Positions 33,382 to 45,189 of a stretch of DNA of 64,000 nt are shown here, in pieces. Origin of the DNA: Aureobasidium sp. EXF-3400 (Eukaryota; Ascomycota; Dothideomycetes; Dothideales; Saccotheciaceae); contig SWBL01000270.1 in NCBI GenBank assembly GCA_024195585.1, positions 1 through 64,000 of the forward strand, read 5' to 3'. Numbering within the stretch: the stretch's first letter is position 1; every line of letters starts with the position of its first letter. Under the pieces are notes generated by a model. The model made no database searches, was not told the origin of the DNA, and worked only from the letters and a program-made list of their open reading frames with translations. Made by a program: the position numbers and the translations under genes.

Positions 33382-34085
33382 ACGTTCTTATGAGCATTCA
33401 AATCGAGTGTTTGAGGTTGACTGCTTTGGTTGGACCCACACCTATCTGACTGTTAAAATCTACTCTGATCTATCGCTCACTTGGCTGACTAGACTGGACG
33501 AAGCGATCAATCTGATCCTAATTGCACCTTGATTCAAACGCAAACAATACCATCGATACTCGTACCCTGTCTTTATGGCACTCGACTGTTCACGATGGTC
33601 GGCTATTATGCATTCAGCGACATGTGTGGTTCCCATGAGTACGGTCAGTAAGATTGATGCTGTCGTAGTAAATGCATCTGAAGACTGAGATGCTCGCAGG
33701 CCAGAAAATAGCCGAAACACGACGTTCATCTCCGATTCCCTACATGCTACCCGAGCAATACGTTACATGGGTCGCGATTTTGTGTCGTGGCTCCATGCGA
33801 CGACACGCATGCATACCTTCTCGGATGAAATGTTGTGAGACCAAGTTGCGTTTTGGCAGTCGCGGCGGGGCTCCGGTGGCGGAGATTTCTTGAAAGAGGG
33901 GAAGTTGAGGCTCAGGCCATTGAATGTTTACCAGCATTCTGGGCGAGCCGACGAGGTCAGTAAGAGGGGCTCCAATAATTATCTCTCTTTCGCTGGGTCG
34001 TTTTCACCATGTTCTACATACATCACTTTGGATTTTGAGCACAGGATCAAGCATCGCCTCAGCAGCTTTACTGGAGTAGTCCACC
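33382..34085. other. Intergenic, alpha-xylosidase promoter
   Basis: 704 bp upstream of the GH31 gene. No gene, no CreA pair and no GGCTAA motif were noticed. The start context CCACCATG is favourable for translation. Confidence 0.4.
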
Positions 34086-36129
34086 ATGTTCGCCAAACAG
34101 GACAATCGTCTTATCTTCAGCTACGATGCCGACAAACTCTGGATCGAGCCTTGGGGCAAGAATGCCCTCCGCATCCGCGCCACGCAGCTGAACCAGATGC
34201 CCTCGGAGAATTGGGCTCTCGAAAGATCATCGGGTCCATCCGCTGTGATTAAAATTGGAGAAAAGGCCAGCTCCTTGAGCAATGGTGGAATTAAGGCCGT
34301 GGTTACAGCCAAGGGCAAATTGACTGTATACGGCCATGGCGGCAAGGTCATCCTCGACGAAGCTGTGCGAAACCGTCGCGACGTTTTGGACCCCAAGTGC
34401 AGCGCGATTGATAGAGAAGCTCGTGAATTTCAAGCGATCCCAGCCACTAATGACTACCACATTGTCTGGCGCTTAGAATCCCTCGACAAGGACGAGAAGA
34501 TATACGGGATGGGCCAGTATCAGCAACCTTACCTCGACCTCAAAGGCCTCGACCTAGAGCTCGCACACCGAAACTCACAGGCCAGTGTACCTTTTGCCGT
34601 CTCTTCTCTGGGATATGGTCTGCTCTGGAACAACCCTGGCATTGGCAGAGCTGTGTTCGGCAAAAACATCATGTCCTTTGAGGCGATGAGTTCCACTGTC
34701 TTGGACTGTTGGCTTGTGGCGGTAGAAACTCCTGCCGAAATCGTTCAGGCATACGCCGGAGTTACGGGCACTGTTCCGATGATGCCAGAGGTATGTATAT
34801 ATAAACTTTTTCCTGGTCATGTTTCCGCACGAGTAGTTCTGATCCCTATCTTAGTATGGTCTTGGTTTCTGGCAATGCAAGCTCCGCTATCAGACACAAG
34901 AAGAGCTTCTCGATGTCGCAAGAGAATACAAAGCCCGTCAATTGCCCATCGATCTCATTGTCATCGATTTCTTCCACTGGCCTTTGCAAGGAGAATGGAA
35001 GTTTGACCCCACCTATTGGCCAGACCCTGATGCCATGGTCAGCGAGTTGAAGGAGATGAACATTGAGCTGATGGTTTCGATTTGGCCTACCGTCGATCGT
35101 AGATCTGAAAATTATCAAGAGATGGTGGAGAAGGGTCTACTGATCAGATGCGATCGCGGCACACGGATCTCACTGGATTTTGAGGGTAATACTGTTCATT
35201 TCGATGCAACCAATCCCGAGTCCAGAGCGTATGTCTGGAGCAAAGCCAAGCAAAACTACCATTCTAAGGGAATCAAGACTTTCTGGTTGGACGAAGCTGA
35301 ACCCGAGTATTCAATCTACCATTTCGACAATTGGAGGTACTGGCGAGGATCAAACGTGAGCATTGGCAACATTTATCCTCGAGAGTACGCTCGTGCCTTT
35401 TATGAGGGTCAAGAAGCCGAGGGTCAAAAGAACATCGTCAATCTTCTGCGGTGTGCATGGGCTGGCAGCCAAAAATATGGTGCCTTGGTTTGGAGCGGCG
35501 ACATTGCCTCATCCTGGTACAGTATGAAGAACCAGTTTGCTGCCGGGCTCAACATGGGCATGGCAGGCATCAGCTGGTGGACAACTGACATTGGTGGTTT
35601 CCATGGTGGCAACCCAGATGATGAAGCTTTCCGGGAGTTGTTCACCAGATGGTTCCAGTACGGAGCGTTCTGTCCTGTAATGCGTCTGCATGGTGATCGT
35701 GAACCTCACCAACCTCAGCACGGCACCACTGGCGGAGCAACATGTCTGTCTGGAGCTCCGAACGAGGTCTGGTCGTATGGCGCGGAGGTTTATGAGATCT
35801 GCAAGAAGTATATGAAGATCAGAGAGGGCATGAGAGAGTACACACGAAGTCTCATGAAGGAAGCTCACGAGAGGGGCTCTCCGATCATCCGACCTATATT
35901 CTATGATTTTCCTGAGGACAAGAAGGCGTGGTCGATCGAAGATCAGCAGATGTATGGACCCAAATATTTGGTGTCACCCATTTTCAATCCGGGTCAACGC
36001 AAGCGAACAGTCTATCTTCCTAGTGGTGCATTTTGGAAGGCTTTCGAAGGCGGTGAGGTTTATGATGGTGGTCGCGAGATCGAGGTTGATTGTCCCATAG
36101 GCATGATGCCTGTGTTCATCAAGCAATAG
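34086..36129 (+). CDS. Glycoside hydrolase family 31, alpha-xylosidase type
   Basis: Two exons, 34086-34790 and 34855-36129, with a 64-bp intron after MMPE; the product is 659 residues and has no signal peptide. GH31 retaining glycosidase: nucleophile Asp381 in WLDEAEPEY and acid/base Asp451 in WSGDIAS. The WLDEAEPE form and the short N-terminal beta-sandwich are typical of alpha-xylosidases rather than alpha-glucosidases (which have WIDMNE). An intracellular alpha-xylosidase would cleave isoprimeverose or similar xyloglucan fragments after uptake. It precedes, in the same direction, the dual zinc-finger transcription factor and a sugar transporter, which supports a role in a sugar-responsive locus. 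Confidence 0.9.
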
Positions 36130-36525
36130 ACCTGATATCTTATGGGTTCTAACCATTCTCTTACCAAATCTCAAGACGGATCTGCAAATCAAATGAATAT
36201 CGTTAGATGTAGAGTTCTCGACCCTACCAGGATTTCTTTTCAGTGCGTGACTCTCTCAGCCCAGATCCTAAAATAGCGATATAACAGAGAAGGACTATCA
36301 ACAGATGACTTTTGAAGGGCTGCTTCTTATGTGGATCTGTTATTATAAGTGCGATCAAGGTTGAGCAGGGTACCCTGGGCGACCTAGCCATTCTGGCCGC
36401 ATTTAAGTTTGGATTATAAGATTTAGCCGCTACGTAGTTTAGCCGCGATAGGAAGCCCTGAGTCAGGGCCTTGTCATCGTACTCCTCAAAATCCCGTCAT
36501 CATTTCAATGAGACAGCCCTGATAT
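36130..36525. promoter_or_regulatory. Promoter of dual zinc-finger factor with TTTAGCCGC direct repeats
   Basis: TTTAGCCGC occurs at 36422-36430 and again at 36438-36446, a 16-bp period and about 80-100 bp upstream of the start codon. On the minus strand each contains GGCTAAA, the core recognised by the xylanase regulator XlnR (GGCTAR). The repeats are seen; regulation is inferred. Confidence 0.45.
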
Positions 36526-39500
36526 ATGTCACCCGCAATGCCCGAAAACGAGCCCTATGCAACTCGCGATGATTCCCAACGAAGATGCTCGACCTGCAAT
36601 ATTGTCTTCCAGAGGACAACACACTTACGACGCCACATGCTGACACACACTCAAGACAAGCGATTCGTGTGTTCACAATGTGGCAAGAGCTTTGTTCGAA
36701 GGTTCGTCTCTTGCCCCGTCGCTCATTAGCTACCGTCAAGGCTATACAGCCGTCCTCCCCGTGTGCTAAAGTCTGTAATCTCCATCGTACTCTGCCTGCG
36801 GCAACAAGCAAGATGCATGCTTCAAAAAGGCACAAATGTTCTTGGAGAAGGGGCCTGTCCACTGAGAGCCGATAGGTTGTCACTACTCAGTGGGCATATT
36901 CCTGTTTCCTCATAGAATTGTGCATCTTCATAGCCACACGCGTTTCATCTTTTAGTACACGGGGAGGGTAGATGTAAGCAACAAAGCTATGCGGTCGCTG
37001 CTTTAAGGTCGCGACCTCCAGTCACACTACTCCTCCCAAGCTGTCGTTCGTATTTGGAGTTAACTTGCCTTTCAGGGACACACTTCACCGGCACCAGATA
37101 ACTCATCGCACAAGTTCTGTTGCGAACCATCTGGGACCTGCTGATGTTCTTTCCCCCCGAGCTTGCAGAACCTGTGCTAGTGCTCGGGTGCGATGTTCAA
37201 GACAAAGTCCTTGCGAACGATGCCATTCCAGACGACTCCAATGTATTTATGAGGAAGCGGAACAAAGAGCTGAGCCAGCCGTAGACCAAGAAGCAAGCAT
37301 AGTATCTGTGCAACCTTGCGAAGAAGCTCCTAGTCTTCCCCAAGACCGCTTGCCTACTATGCGCAACAGTACAGAGCATATGGTTCAGCAAGTACAAGCG
37401 CTCCCACTCGATGAGAGCAACACATCATTCTTGCCGGCTACTGGCTCGCAGGTTGCGCAACCGCAAGATAGGTCTCTAATGAATGCCAACTGGGTGGCCC
37501 AAGATCCTACATCAGTGTCACCCTACAATTTCCAGGACCAAAGGATGGTTGCACCTTTGGTTGAAGGAGATCCATCATCTCTACCAGCGACGAATTGGCT
37601 GCCATATACCAATGGTATGGACTGGGACTTTGACTTGTATATGACTCAGGCACTGAACAACTTTTCTCCGGCCATGGACTTGCAAACGAGCATTTGGTCC
37701 CCTAGTGCAAATCCCCTAGAGAATGCCACCATCAATATTGGCACGAGTCCTGAAGCTGGAAGTAAGGGATCTGTCGCAGAAGAGTCTCCAGCCGGATCGA
37801 TGTCTGTTACTAACTCCGTAGCTTCTTCAAAAAGGCATGGGACCTTCTACGCGGACGGAGAGGTGAGTCGGCTGGCAAGACATCGCAACGCCGAAGTCTT
37901 GCAGAATCAAGACCACGTAAGCAGGATGGGAAATGGACTCGAATTCAGTCACATAGAATCGGAGCCATCGGTCACGCATGCTGCTTCTCGGTCTATCATC
38001 CCAACACACACCTACAATCGCATATTAAAAGAATTTGGCGAGCTATGCATGACTGAGAACCCAGTTCTCCTCTTCGAAAAATTCCGATCTGATCGATTCC
38101 CTTCTCGTCAAGCTCTGGAAACATGTATCGAGTCCTATTTCGAAAACATCACTACCGTCTTTCAAGTTGTGCATCAGCCGACAGCGACGCTAGAAGGCGA
38201 TAACGACTGGATCCTTTGTCTGGCGCTTGCTGCTCTAGGTGCCGCCACGTCTTCATCTGCGTCGCTGGTGTCCAAAGCTGAGGCTTTGAGGACATTCCTT
38301 CAGCGAGCCATAACTACGCGATATATGTTGATTGGACGCGTCAAAGATGCACCAGAGCTGTCTTTCATGCAAGCTTGTATTTTATGTGATGTCTTGGAGC
38401 TTCATCTACAGCACAGCATCAACGAAGAGGCGTTGGCAGGCACCCGATCATTCTCAGACTGTTGCACCAACATCAAAAGATCCCGATGGTTGAATCTGAC
38501 TGAGCCGATCTGGGACGACACGTGGATAGAAGACAACTGGAAGGCTTGGGCGCAGCGTGAGAGCCAGCGAAGAGTGGCATACTGTGCATGGCATCTTGAT
38601 AGTTGGTACTTTCTGACATCTGGAAAGAATCTGTCGGCAAACTTCTCCCTCAACGATGTTCAGACACAGCTGCCTGTTCACGAAGCTTTGTGGTCGGCGA
38701 AATCGCTAGGAGAATGGATAAATCTCAAGGCAACTCACAAACAGCCGATGAGCTTGACCACCTTATTGAGATCAATCTACCAGCAACAGCCGCTTACTCA
38801 GGAGCTTGGTGACTTCGCACAGATTGTCGCTGTCCACGCAGTCTGCCGACGGACAATGGAAATAGGATACAATATTCTTGATCCGCTGAGCGGCCTCGAC
38901 GCGGGGCAGCACCATCGGGGCGAGTCCGTCAGAGATATCTATTGGCTGCCCTCGGATCCGGAGTACCAGAAGTGGCGCAACAAAGCTCTGGACTGCTTAG
39001 ACACCTTACACTGGGGAACACATGGTGTCATAGCTCGTCTTCAAGGTCTCGAGCCGCCAGCGGTTTTACACTTGCACATGTCGCGATTGGTTCTGCTGGT
39101 CCCTTACCAGGACGTTTATGACCTAATGTGTGAAGTTGTCTCGTCACATGGTAACGATGCATCTTTTGCTCACGTTGGAAACTCTCGCTCGCGACGAGAA
39201 GATCTTGTGGCGAAGATCTGGTTGTGGATTTCCAAAGACCATTACAAATCCAGGCTAGCTATTGTGCATGCTGGAGCCATGTTTTGGTATATCCGGCACC
39301 ACGGCACAGGAAACATCCTCGAGCCGACCAGTCTTTTCGTAGCCAGCGTTATACTGTGGGCTTACGGATCCTTCGTACCGCTTTTACAAACTTCGACTGA
39401 CGAGAATCCCCCTGTAACATCTCGTGTGGATACGGACGAAGAATTCGACCCGACAATGATACAGATTGATCGACCTTGCGATGACGAGCTCATCCAGATA

Positions 39501-39689
39501 TTCATTCGCCGTGGAAACTCCATACAGCCGCATATGTTAGGCGTAGGAAACATCTGTCAACCTGGTGGAGCGCATAATGTGCTCAAAGTTGGTGCAAAGC
39601 TGATCAAGAATCGATGCTCAGCATGGCCGATCTCCAAGACATACGAGAACCTCCTCCTTCACTGCGCCCAAGTATCGGCAAGGACCTGA
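36526..39689 (+). CDS. Transcription factor with C2H2 fingers and Zn2Cys6 cluster
   Basis: Two exons, 36526-36701 and 37076-39689, give 929 residues. The 374-bp intron is long for this region, but the join completes the second finger exactly (Cys49, Cys52, His65, His69). Finger one uses Cys21, Cys24, His37 and His41. The binuclear Zn2Cys6 cluster follows at Cys89, 92, 99, 105, 108 and 115. The middle region (about residues 320-650) resembles the fungal-specific transcription factor domain: YNRILKEFGELC, then FENITTVFQVVHQPT and ESQRRVAYCAWHLD. This C2H2 plus Zn2Cys6 arrangement is known in a subset of fungal regulators. It sits between the alpha-xylosidase and a sugar transporter and may regulate them, and perhaps itself. 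Confidence 0.88.
36702..37075 (+). repeat. Long intron with 17-bp inverted repeat
   Basis: Intron of the transcription factor gene. Arms at 36754-36770 (CCTCCCCGTGTGCTAAA) and 36951-36967 (TTTAGTACACGGGGAGG) are reverse complements except for one base and enclose about 180 bp. This suggests a small inverted-repeat element inserted in the intron, or a regulatory hairpin. Confidence 0.55.
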
Positions 39690-40432
39690 TAGGGACATCA
39701 AGTACAGAATGCTGGTCGAGGTATCACATACTTATGAGCGAGTGTAGCTCTTACAGACCACAGGCAAAATGAGATAAATTGTCAACGAGGTTCATCAAGC
39801 GGTCTGGGCGGCCTACGACTTTCACATTGATCCGTGATGATCTCGTGTCAGAACAAACACTGAGGAGTTTGACTTGTGAGGCTTCCTTTTGAATCGTGTT
39901 TTGGTTACCGAGAGTGACCCTGGCTGTTTCGGCAAAGTCAAGACTGTTTTCGATACACGTGTTTCGGGATTCCGCACCTTGCCATAGTTCCAGAGCAAAG
40001 AGTGGTCCTCAATGAGTTTGCGATGTATTCTGTTCCGCACGTCAGTATATCCTAAGGCAGCATGTCCGCATCGTTCTGCCAGCTGAAAGCCTAAATTTGG
40101 AGGTATCGCGGTACTGCCAAGCGATCCGACGGGGCACTGAGAGATAGAACATTTCAAATCGAACTGTCCGACGGGTTTTTTTTCGCAACTTCACCTGGTA
40201 AACTTTGCGTTGTCGCAGCCTGCATGCCTCTCCGAACTCTCCAAAATCCTTCCATGTACTTCTTCCCCATGGGGCACGAGATCATCGCCTAGTCGATCTG
40301 CATTCAAACATGACTATCGCCATGATTGGTGTTTAGTGATATACCACTCCCTGGGATCCACAAGTATCTGGCGAATGCTTCTTCCCCCTCGCCACAACAC
40401 GATCAGACTATTTCCTGTCCGATATATCTGAC
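39690..40432. other. Intergenic, transporter promoter
   Basis: 743 bp between tandem genes. No gene and no clear regulatory cluster noticed. A T-run lies at 40177-40184. Confidence 0.4.
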
Positions 40433-42156
40433 ATGCTAGAGGAGAAAGAGGCCATGGTTTACATAGAGGATCAATCCGCCTCGTTCGTCGGAGATGAGAA
40501 AACCAACCATGGAATGGCCGCTGCTGCGACGGACGAGGAGCACAACCTGACTCTGATGCAAGCTTTGAAGAAGTATCCCCAAGCTTGCTTCTGGTCCATC
40601 GCCATCTCAAGTGCCATTATCATGGAAGGATACGATATTGTCCTGATTTACTCTTTTTTCGGGCAGCCAGCATTCGTCAAGAAGTACGGCGAGTATGACG
40701 CTGCGGCTGGAAAATACACTCTCTCGGCTGCGTGGCAAGCAGGTCTCGGCAATGCCACGCAGATCGGCACAGTCATTGGTGCCTTCCTCAACGGTTATCT
40801 TGCTCACAAGTTTGGCTACCGCAAGGTCATGGTCGCGTCTCTTCTTTCCCTGCTCGCGTTTGTATTTATTTCGTTCTTCGCACCGACCATTGAGGTCATC
40901 TTGATTGGCCAGATTCTTTGCGGGTGAGTGGACCGTCAGTCAAAGTGATACTTGGAATGTACTGAAATGGCATGCAGAATTCCGTGGGGCGTGTTTGCGA
41001 CAATGGCGCCAGCATACGCAAGTGAAGTCTGCCCAACGGTGCTTCGTGGTTACCTTACGGTCTATGTCAACCTTACCTGGGCCTTTGGCCAACTCGTCGG
41101 CGCAGGTGTACAATCCGCATTGTCCGGTAGCACAACAGAATGGGCATATAGGATACCTTTTGCGATTCAATGGGTTTGGCCTTTGCCAATTGCTCTGTTG
41201 GCATACTGTGCTCCAGAGTCACCTTGGTATCTGATCCGTACTGGCAACAGTGAGGGTGCTCTAAGCTCCGTCAAGCGCTTGTCTCCTACTAAGACCGAAT
41301 GTGAACATAGAGCCCAGCTTGCGATGATGCAGCACACGAACCAGCTGGAGATGGACATCAGCGCAGGTACATCCTACTGGGACTGCTTCAAGGGTATTGA
41401 CCGTCGCCGTACCGAGATCGTGTGCATGGTATGTGACAAATCAACAGCTCGACTATCAGGACTCTCGCCATTAACGCTCACTAGGTCTTTGCTGCTCAAC
41501 CTTTCTGTGGTAGTGCCATGGGTGGGACTCCTACGTACTTCTTTATTCAGGCTGGTCTCCCTACGTCTATTTCGTTCAAGATGACTGTTGGTGGTCTTGG
41601 TATAGCTTCCGTAGGCACCATCATCTCGTGGTATCTACTATCCGCTTTCGGTCGCCGCACTCTGTACCTCTGGGGCTTGGGTCTGCTCGCCATAATCCTC
41701 ATAATTACCGGTGCCATCAGCGCCGCAGACGCTACTAGTGTAGCTGGCAACTACGCACAAGCTGTTATGATGCTCTTGTGGCTCGCAATCTACTACCTCA
41801 CGGTCGGACCAATCTGCTATGCCATTATTGGCGAGACCTCGGCAACTCGTCTCCGAAATAAGAGTGTCTGTCTCGCTAGAATCGCTTACGATATTGCCAA
41901 CATTACTTGCGGTGCCGTCAACCCTTACCTTTTGAACCCCACTGCACTGAATTGGAAGGGAAAGACTGGGTTCTTCTGGGCTGGAACAACGATGATTTTC
42001 TTCCTATGGACTTTCTTCAGACTCCCCGAGTGCAAGGGACGCACCTATGAAGAGTTGGATGTGTTGTTTGCCAACAAGGTCAAGACACGGGAGTTCAAAA
42101 AATTCAACGTCAACGTTTATGCCCAGGACGGCGAGACTCTTGTTAAGCAAGAGTAG
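40433..42156 (+). CDS. MFS alpha-glucoside-type sugar transporter
   Basis: Three exons (40433-40923, 40978-41428, 41485-42156), introns of 54 and 56 bp, product 537 residues. The soluble N-terminus (residues 1-55) is followed by twelve predicted membrane segments. Features of the maltose/alpha-glucoside branch of sugar porters are present: MEGYDIVLIYSFFGQPAF in helix 1, HKFGYRKVM, APESPWYLIRTG after helix 6, AFGRRTLYLWG, YAIIGETSATRLRNKSV and the terminal LPECKGRTYEELDVLF. It probably imports di- or oligosaccharides by proton symport at the plasma membrane. Its position downstream of the alpha-xylosidase and transcription factor suggests that it delivers the xylosidase substrate, which is inference. 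Confidence 0.92.
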
Positions 42157-42301
42157 ATGGACTACGCAAATTGACGACAGCGACATGTTCATGTATGTCC
42201 GTGATTCGACGGCCAAGATGGTCATGACATGTTGACATTTTGATTAGCTAGTACTTTCCATTTGCTTGTCTGTGCAACCAGGCACTTCTTCCCAATGCCA
42301 A

Positions 42302-42962
42302 CTAGAGCTCGTCCCAATAATGGTAGTACTGAGGAGCAGGCGCATCAGTCTCCTTCAACACCAACTCGAAATCGTAACACTTCAATCCGGATTCAATCCT
42401 TCTCCCAGCCTCGACAGAGAAAAACTCATCCACCGCACAAGCACTCCACTCGTTAGTCGAAGGAGTGCCCAAGGAACCACCATAATTACCCGTATTGACC
42501 AACTTTGGCTGTCCATCTTCTGTCTCGCCAAGCACGAAGGTCAACGCGCCTGTACCGTACGAGGGCAAGAAGCCACCATCTACATCTTTGCCGTCGATGA
42601 CTGTGGATCCCAAAGCCCATTTTGCGTATGAGAGGTAAGGACCATACTTTCCGAGGAAAAGGGTCTGGCCTCCGGTGCCGGTGATGTCTATCCACCAGCG
42701 GTTGCCGTCTGTGGGGCCAGAGATGATGGTGGTGTTATAGAGGTCTGGGTTGCCACCGTAGGGGGGGCACACCAGTGGTGCCTTTGTTGATGAAGAAGCG
42801 GCCTTCATTTGCCGAGATGGATTTGTTTTGGATGAGCGTGTTGTTGGGAGACCAAGCGTAAGGAACATATGCTTGAGCAGCCATGATAGTTGGAGTAAGG
42901 GCTGTAAGAGCCGGAAGAGTCGCAATCAAGCCCATGGTCAAAAGTCCTACCCTAGGGTTCAT
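42302..42962 (-). CDS. Secreted protein of unknown function (frameshifted at a C7 run)
   Basis: An ATG at 42962 starts a signal-peptide-like N-terminus (MNPRVGLLTMGLIATLPAL) and a mature start AQAYVPYAWSPNNT. At 42761-42767 a run of seven C (G on the plus strand) shifts the frame. With six C the text would read GVPPYGGNPDLYNTT and continue without break to the stop at 42302 (about 219 residues). Downstream it has ISGPTDGNRWWIDITG, KYGPYLSYAKWAL and two cysteines. N-glycosylation sequons support secretion. I do not recognise the family. A homopolymer indel is the classic sequencing error, but a real frameshift is equally possible. The gene lies between the sugar transporter and GH43. Confidence 0.65.
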
Positions 42963-43212
42963 TGACGATGCGGTAGTGCTGCTGTCAACGACTAGCTTCT
43001 GCTGTATAGACAGTGTCACTTGATATTGCAGCGATTAGGAGTTCTCAGGTACAATAATTACCATATCTACGGGATTCGCTATAGACGGAATTTAAATTGG
43101 TCCTCCTCCAAGCAAAAGCGTCAAAAAAAGTTGAGACTCGAAAGAATGAGCCAAAGGAGAAGGGCAGAAGCGTGATCTAGGAAATTAACATCATCGAAAT
43201 CGTACTCGGAGA

Positions 43213-44247
43213 CTATGCAGACACGCGGTCTCCACTGGTGGTAATTCTAGCAGTGTACAGCTCTCTCCGTCCGTCACCCTTTTGCGCAGCGAATGCAAAG
43301 TGGCTATTATCGAAGGCAGCATCGGCTCCACCAGGACCTCTGAGCCCTCCATACCCCGTTCCAAAAAGGGTTCCTTGCTTCGTGAAGCCAGATGTAGGCG
43401 ATGAGCTTGTTGCGTACGCCACATCGTAATTCGTGGTGGTGAAGCAATTGGATGAGTAAAAGAGATAGTATGTATCATCAGAGTGGATCATACTGGGGCC
43501 TTCGACAAGCGGGCCGTCCTCGGGAGAGTTATTGGTAATCAGCTCGAAAGTATCACCAACCTTGGTCACCCCGTCGCCTTCAACTTGTTGTATGAGGATT
43601 GGTGTAGAAAGAATGGGCTCAACTTCATTGCCACAGAGTCCGCCATTGCCAAGCGAATTCGCGTCAATCTTGTATACGACGTAACGGGTTCCATCCGCAT
43701 CTCGAAATCCCGATGCGTCGATAGCACCGCCTTGGTCGGCAGGACAGGCGAAACTCTCGTCGGATGGTACGTATGGACCATCAATAGTGTCACTGGTTGC
43801 AGTACCGATGCAATGAGGGGCATTCTCGTAGTAGGTGGGAGCGCTGAAATATAGGAGGAATCGACCGTCATCCTATTCCTGTCAGTACACGAGAGGCAGT
43901 CAAGACTTCGGCGCATGTACCAAGTGATTGATGTCTGGAGCCCAGACATGGTTCTTTGAAGCATCCACCCAACTCGGGAGATTAGGTAGTATATCGTTGG
44001 CAGGTTGAAGTGTCCATGTCTCAAAATCGGTTGACGTAGCAAACTGGATGTGTGTGCTTGTGTAGTCATAGAGCGATTGTCCAGCAAAGGCGTACCAGGT
44101 ATCGCCGACCCTGAGAATTGAAGGATCGGGAAAATCTGTTGTGATATGAGGACCGGATTCGGATCGTTTATGTACCAAGGGAGCTGTGGATGCAGGTTGC
44201 AGGAGAGCTATAGCCGCCAGAACGAGCGATGTTTTCAATAAGGTCAT
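43213..44247 (-). CDS. Secreted glycoside hydrolase family 43 enzyme
   Basis: Two exons, 43921-44247 and 43213-43872, with a 48-bp intron ending at AATAG; the join INHLDDGRFLLYFSAP is in frame and the product is 328 residues. A signal peptide (cleavage near residue 22) and a Lys-Arg pair at 27-28 suggest secretion with propeptide removal. The five-bladed propeller GH43 catalytic set is visible: base Asp41 in DFPDPSIL, the pKa-modulating Asp in GGAIDASGF and the acid Glu in LVEGPSMI. Fungal GH43 members act on arabinan, arabinoxylan or xylo-oligosaccharides; an arabinofuranosidase or arabinanase is most likely here. The neighbouring GH31, GH51 and transporter genes fit plant cell-wall side-chain breakdown. 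Confidence 0.88.
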
Positions 44248-45189
44248 GTTGGCTGTAGGAATGTATGGTGTCAACGTAACTATGGATATCAGTTGAATAA
44301 TGAGAGAATTGGATGATGGAGATCAATGAAGAGCAGACTTTTGGTACCAAGTTGCAAGCAATCGAGTTCGAGGTAAGAGCGACGCATGCCAGTTTTGTTA
44401 GGCATGCTCGACCATTTCCACTAACATGACGAGAAAGCATGCAATGCCATTGGACGACGAAGACAAGACATTTTAGCATTGAATCTTACTGTATACAACA
44501 TGCAGTCAATGTTGGAGCTAGATGTGCGCTCGGGTGGCAGTGCTGAGAGAGGATATCGATAGGCATCGAATCACCAAGCTTCAGTATGAGCTCGTGATGT
44601 TGATCCGATTGACCGAAGGTACTGTACGTGTAAGACGGAGCGGCTTGCTGTCGAGCTGAGCGAGCTGACATGTATCTCGGCCTGCTACAAAGGAGTGATT
44701 CGAGTGTCTTATCGCATGGCGTCAAGCAGTGTGTCCATCGCGTGCTTAAAACGCGCATGAGGAAGTCACAATGAAGACGATCTCTGCAGATTCAGTTGAT
44801 GGATATTGAGGGCCAAGGTCGTGATTTGCATGATGTGGCTCGGATCGACGTATACCGCCATAGCGCAAGTATGTTGCGACATTGATAGAGACTGTGGTGC
44901 AGCCTTGTGGTTTATCTTTAGCTCGAGACTTGAGATTGATTCTTGTCGCCTGAACGCTCCGCCCCGCACCGCGCCCGCTTTGGCCTTCCCGCCGATAAAG
45001 CCGAGTCAGCATATGACGCTACGCATTTCAGCCTGTGGGCTGGTGTTGGTGCTTGGATTGCCGACTTCTCGCTCGCTGCACCTCTCTCCGATAGCGTAAC
45101 AACACCAGCACAAGGCCCGTCACTGCACCTTGAACTCCGCCGAGCTTGCGCAACACAACCACCCGCCAAACGCCTAGACACAGTCAATC
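44248..45189. other. Divergent promoter between GH43 and a small conserved gene
   Basis: 942 bp without a supported gene. No clear TATA, CreA pair or GGCTAA motif was noticed near the GH43 start. Confidence 0.4.
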
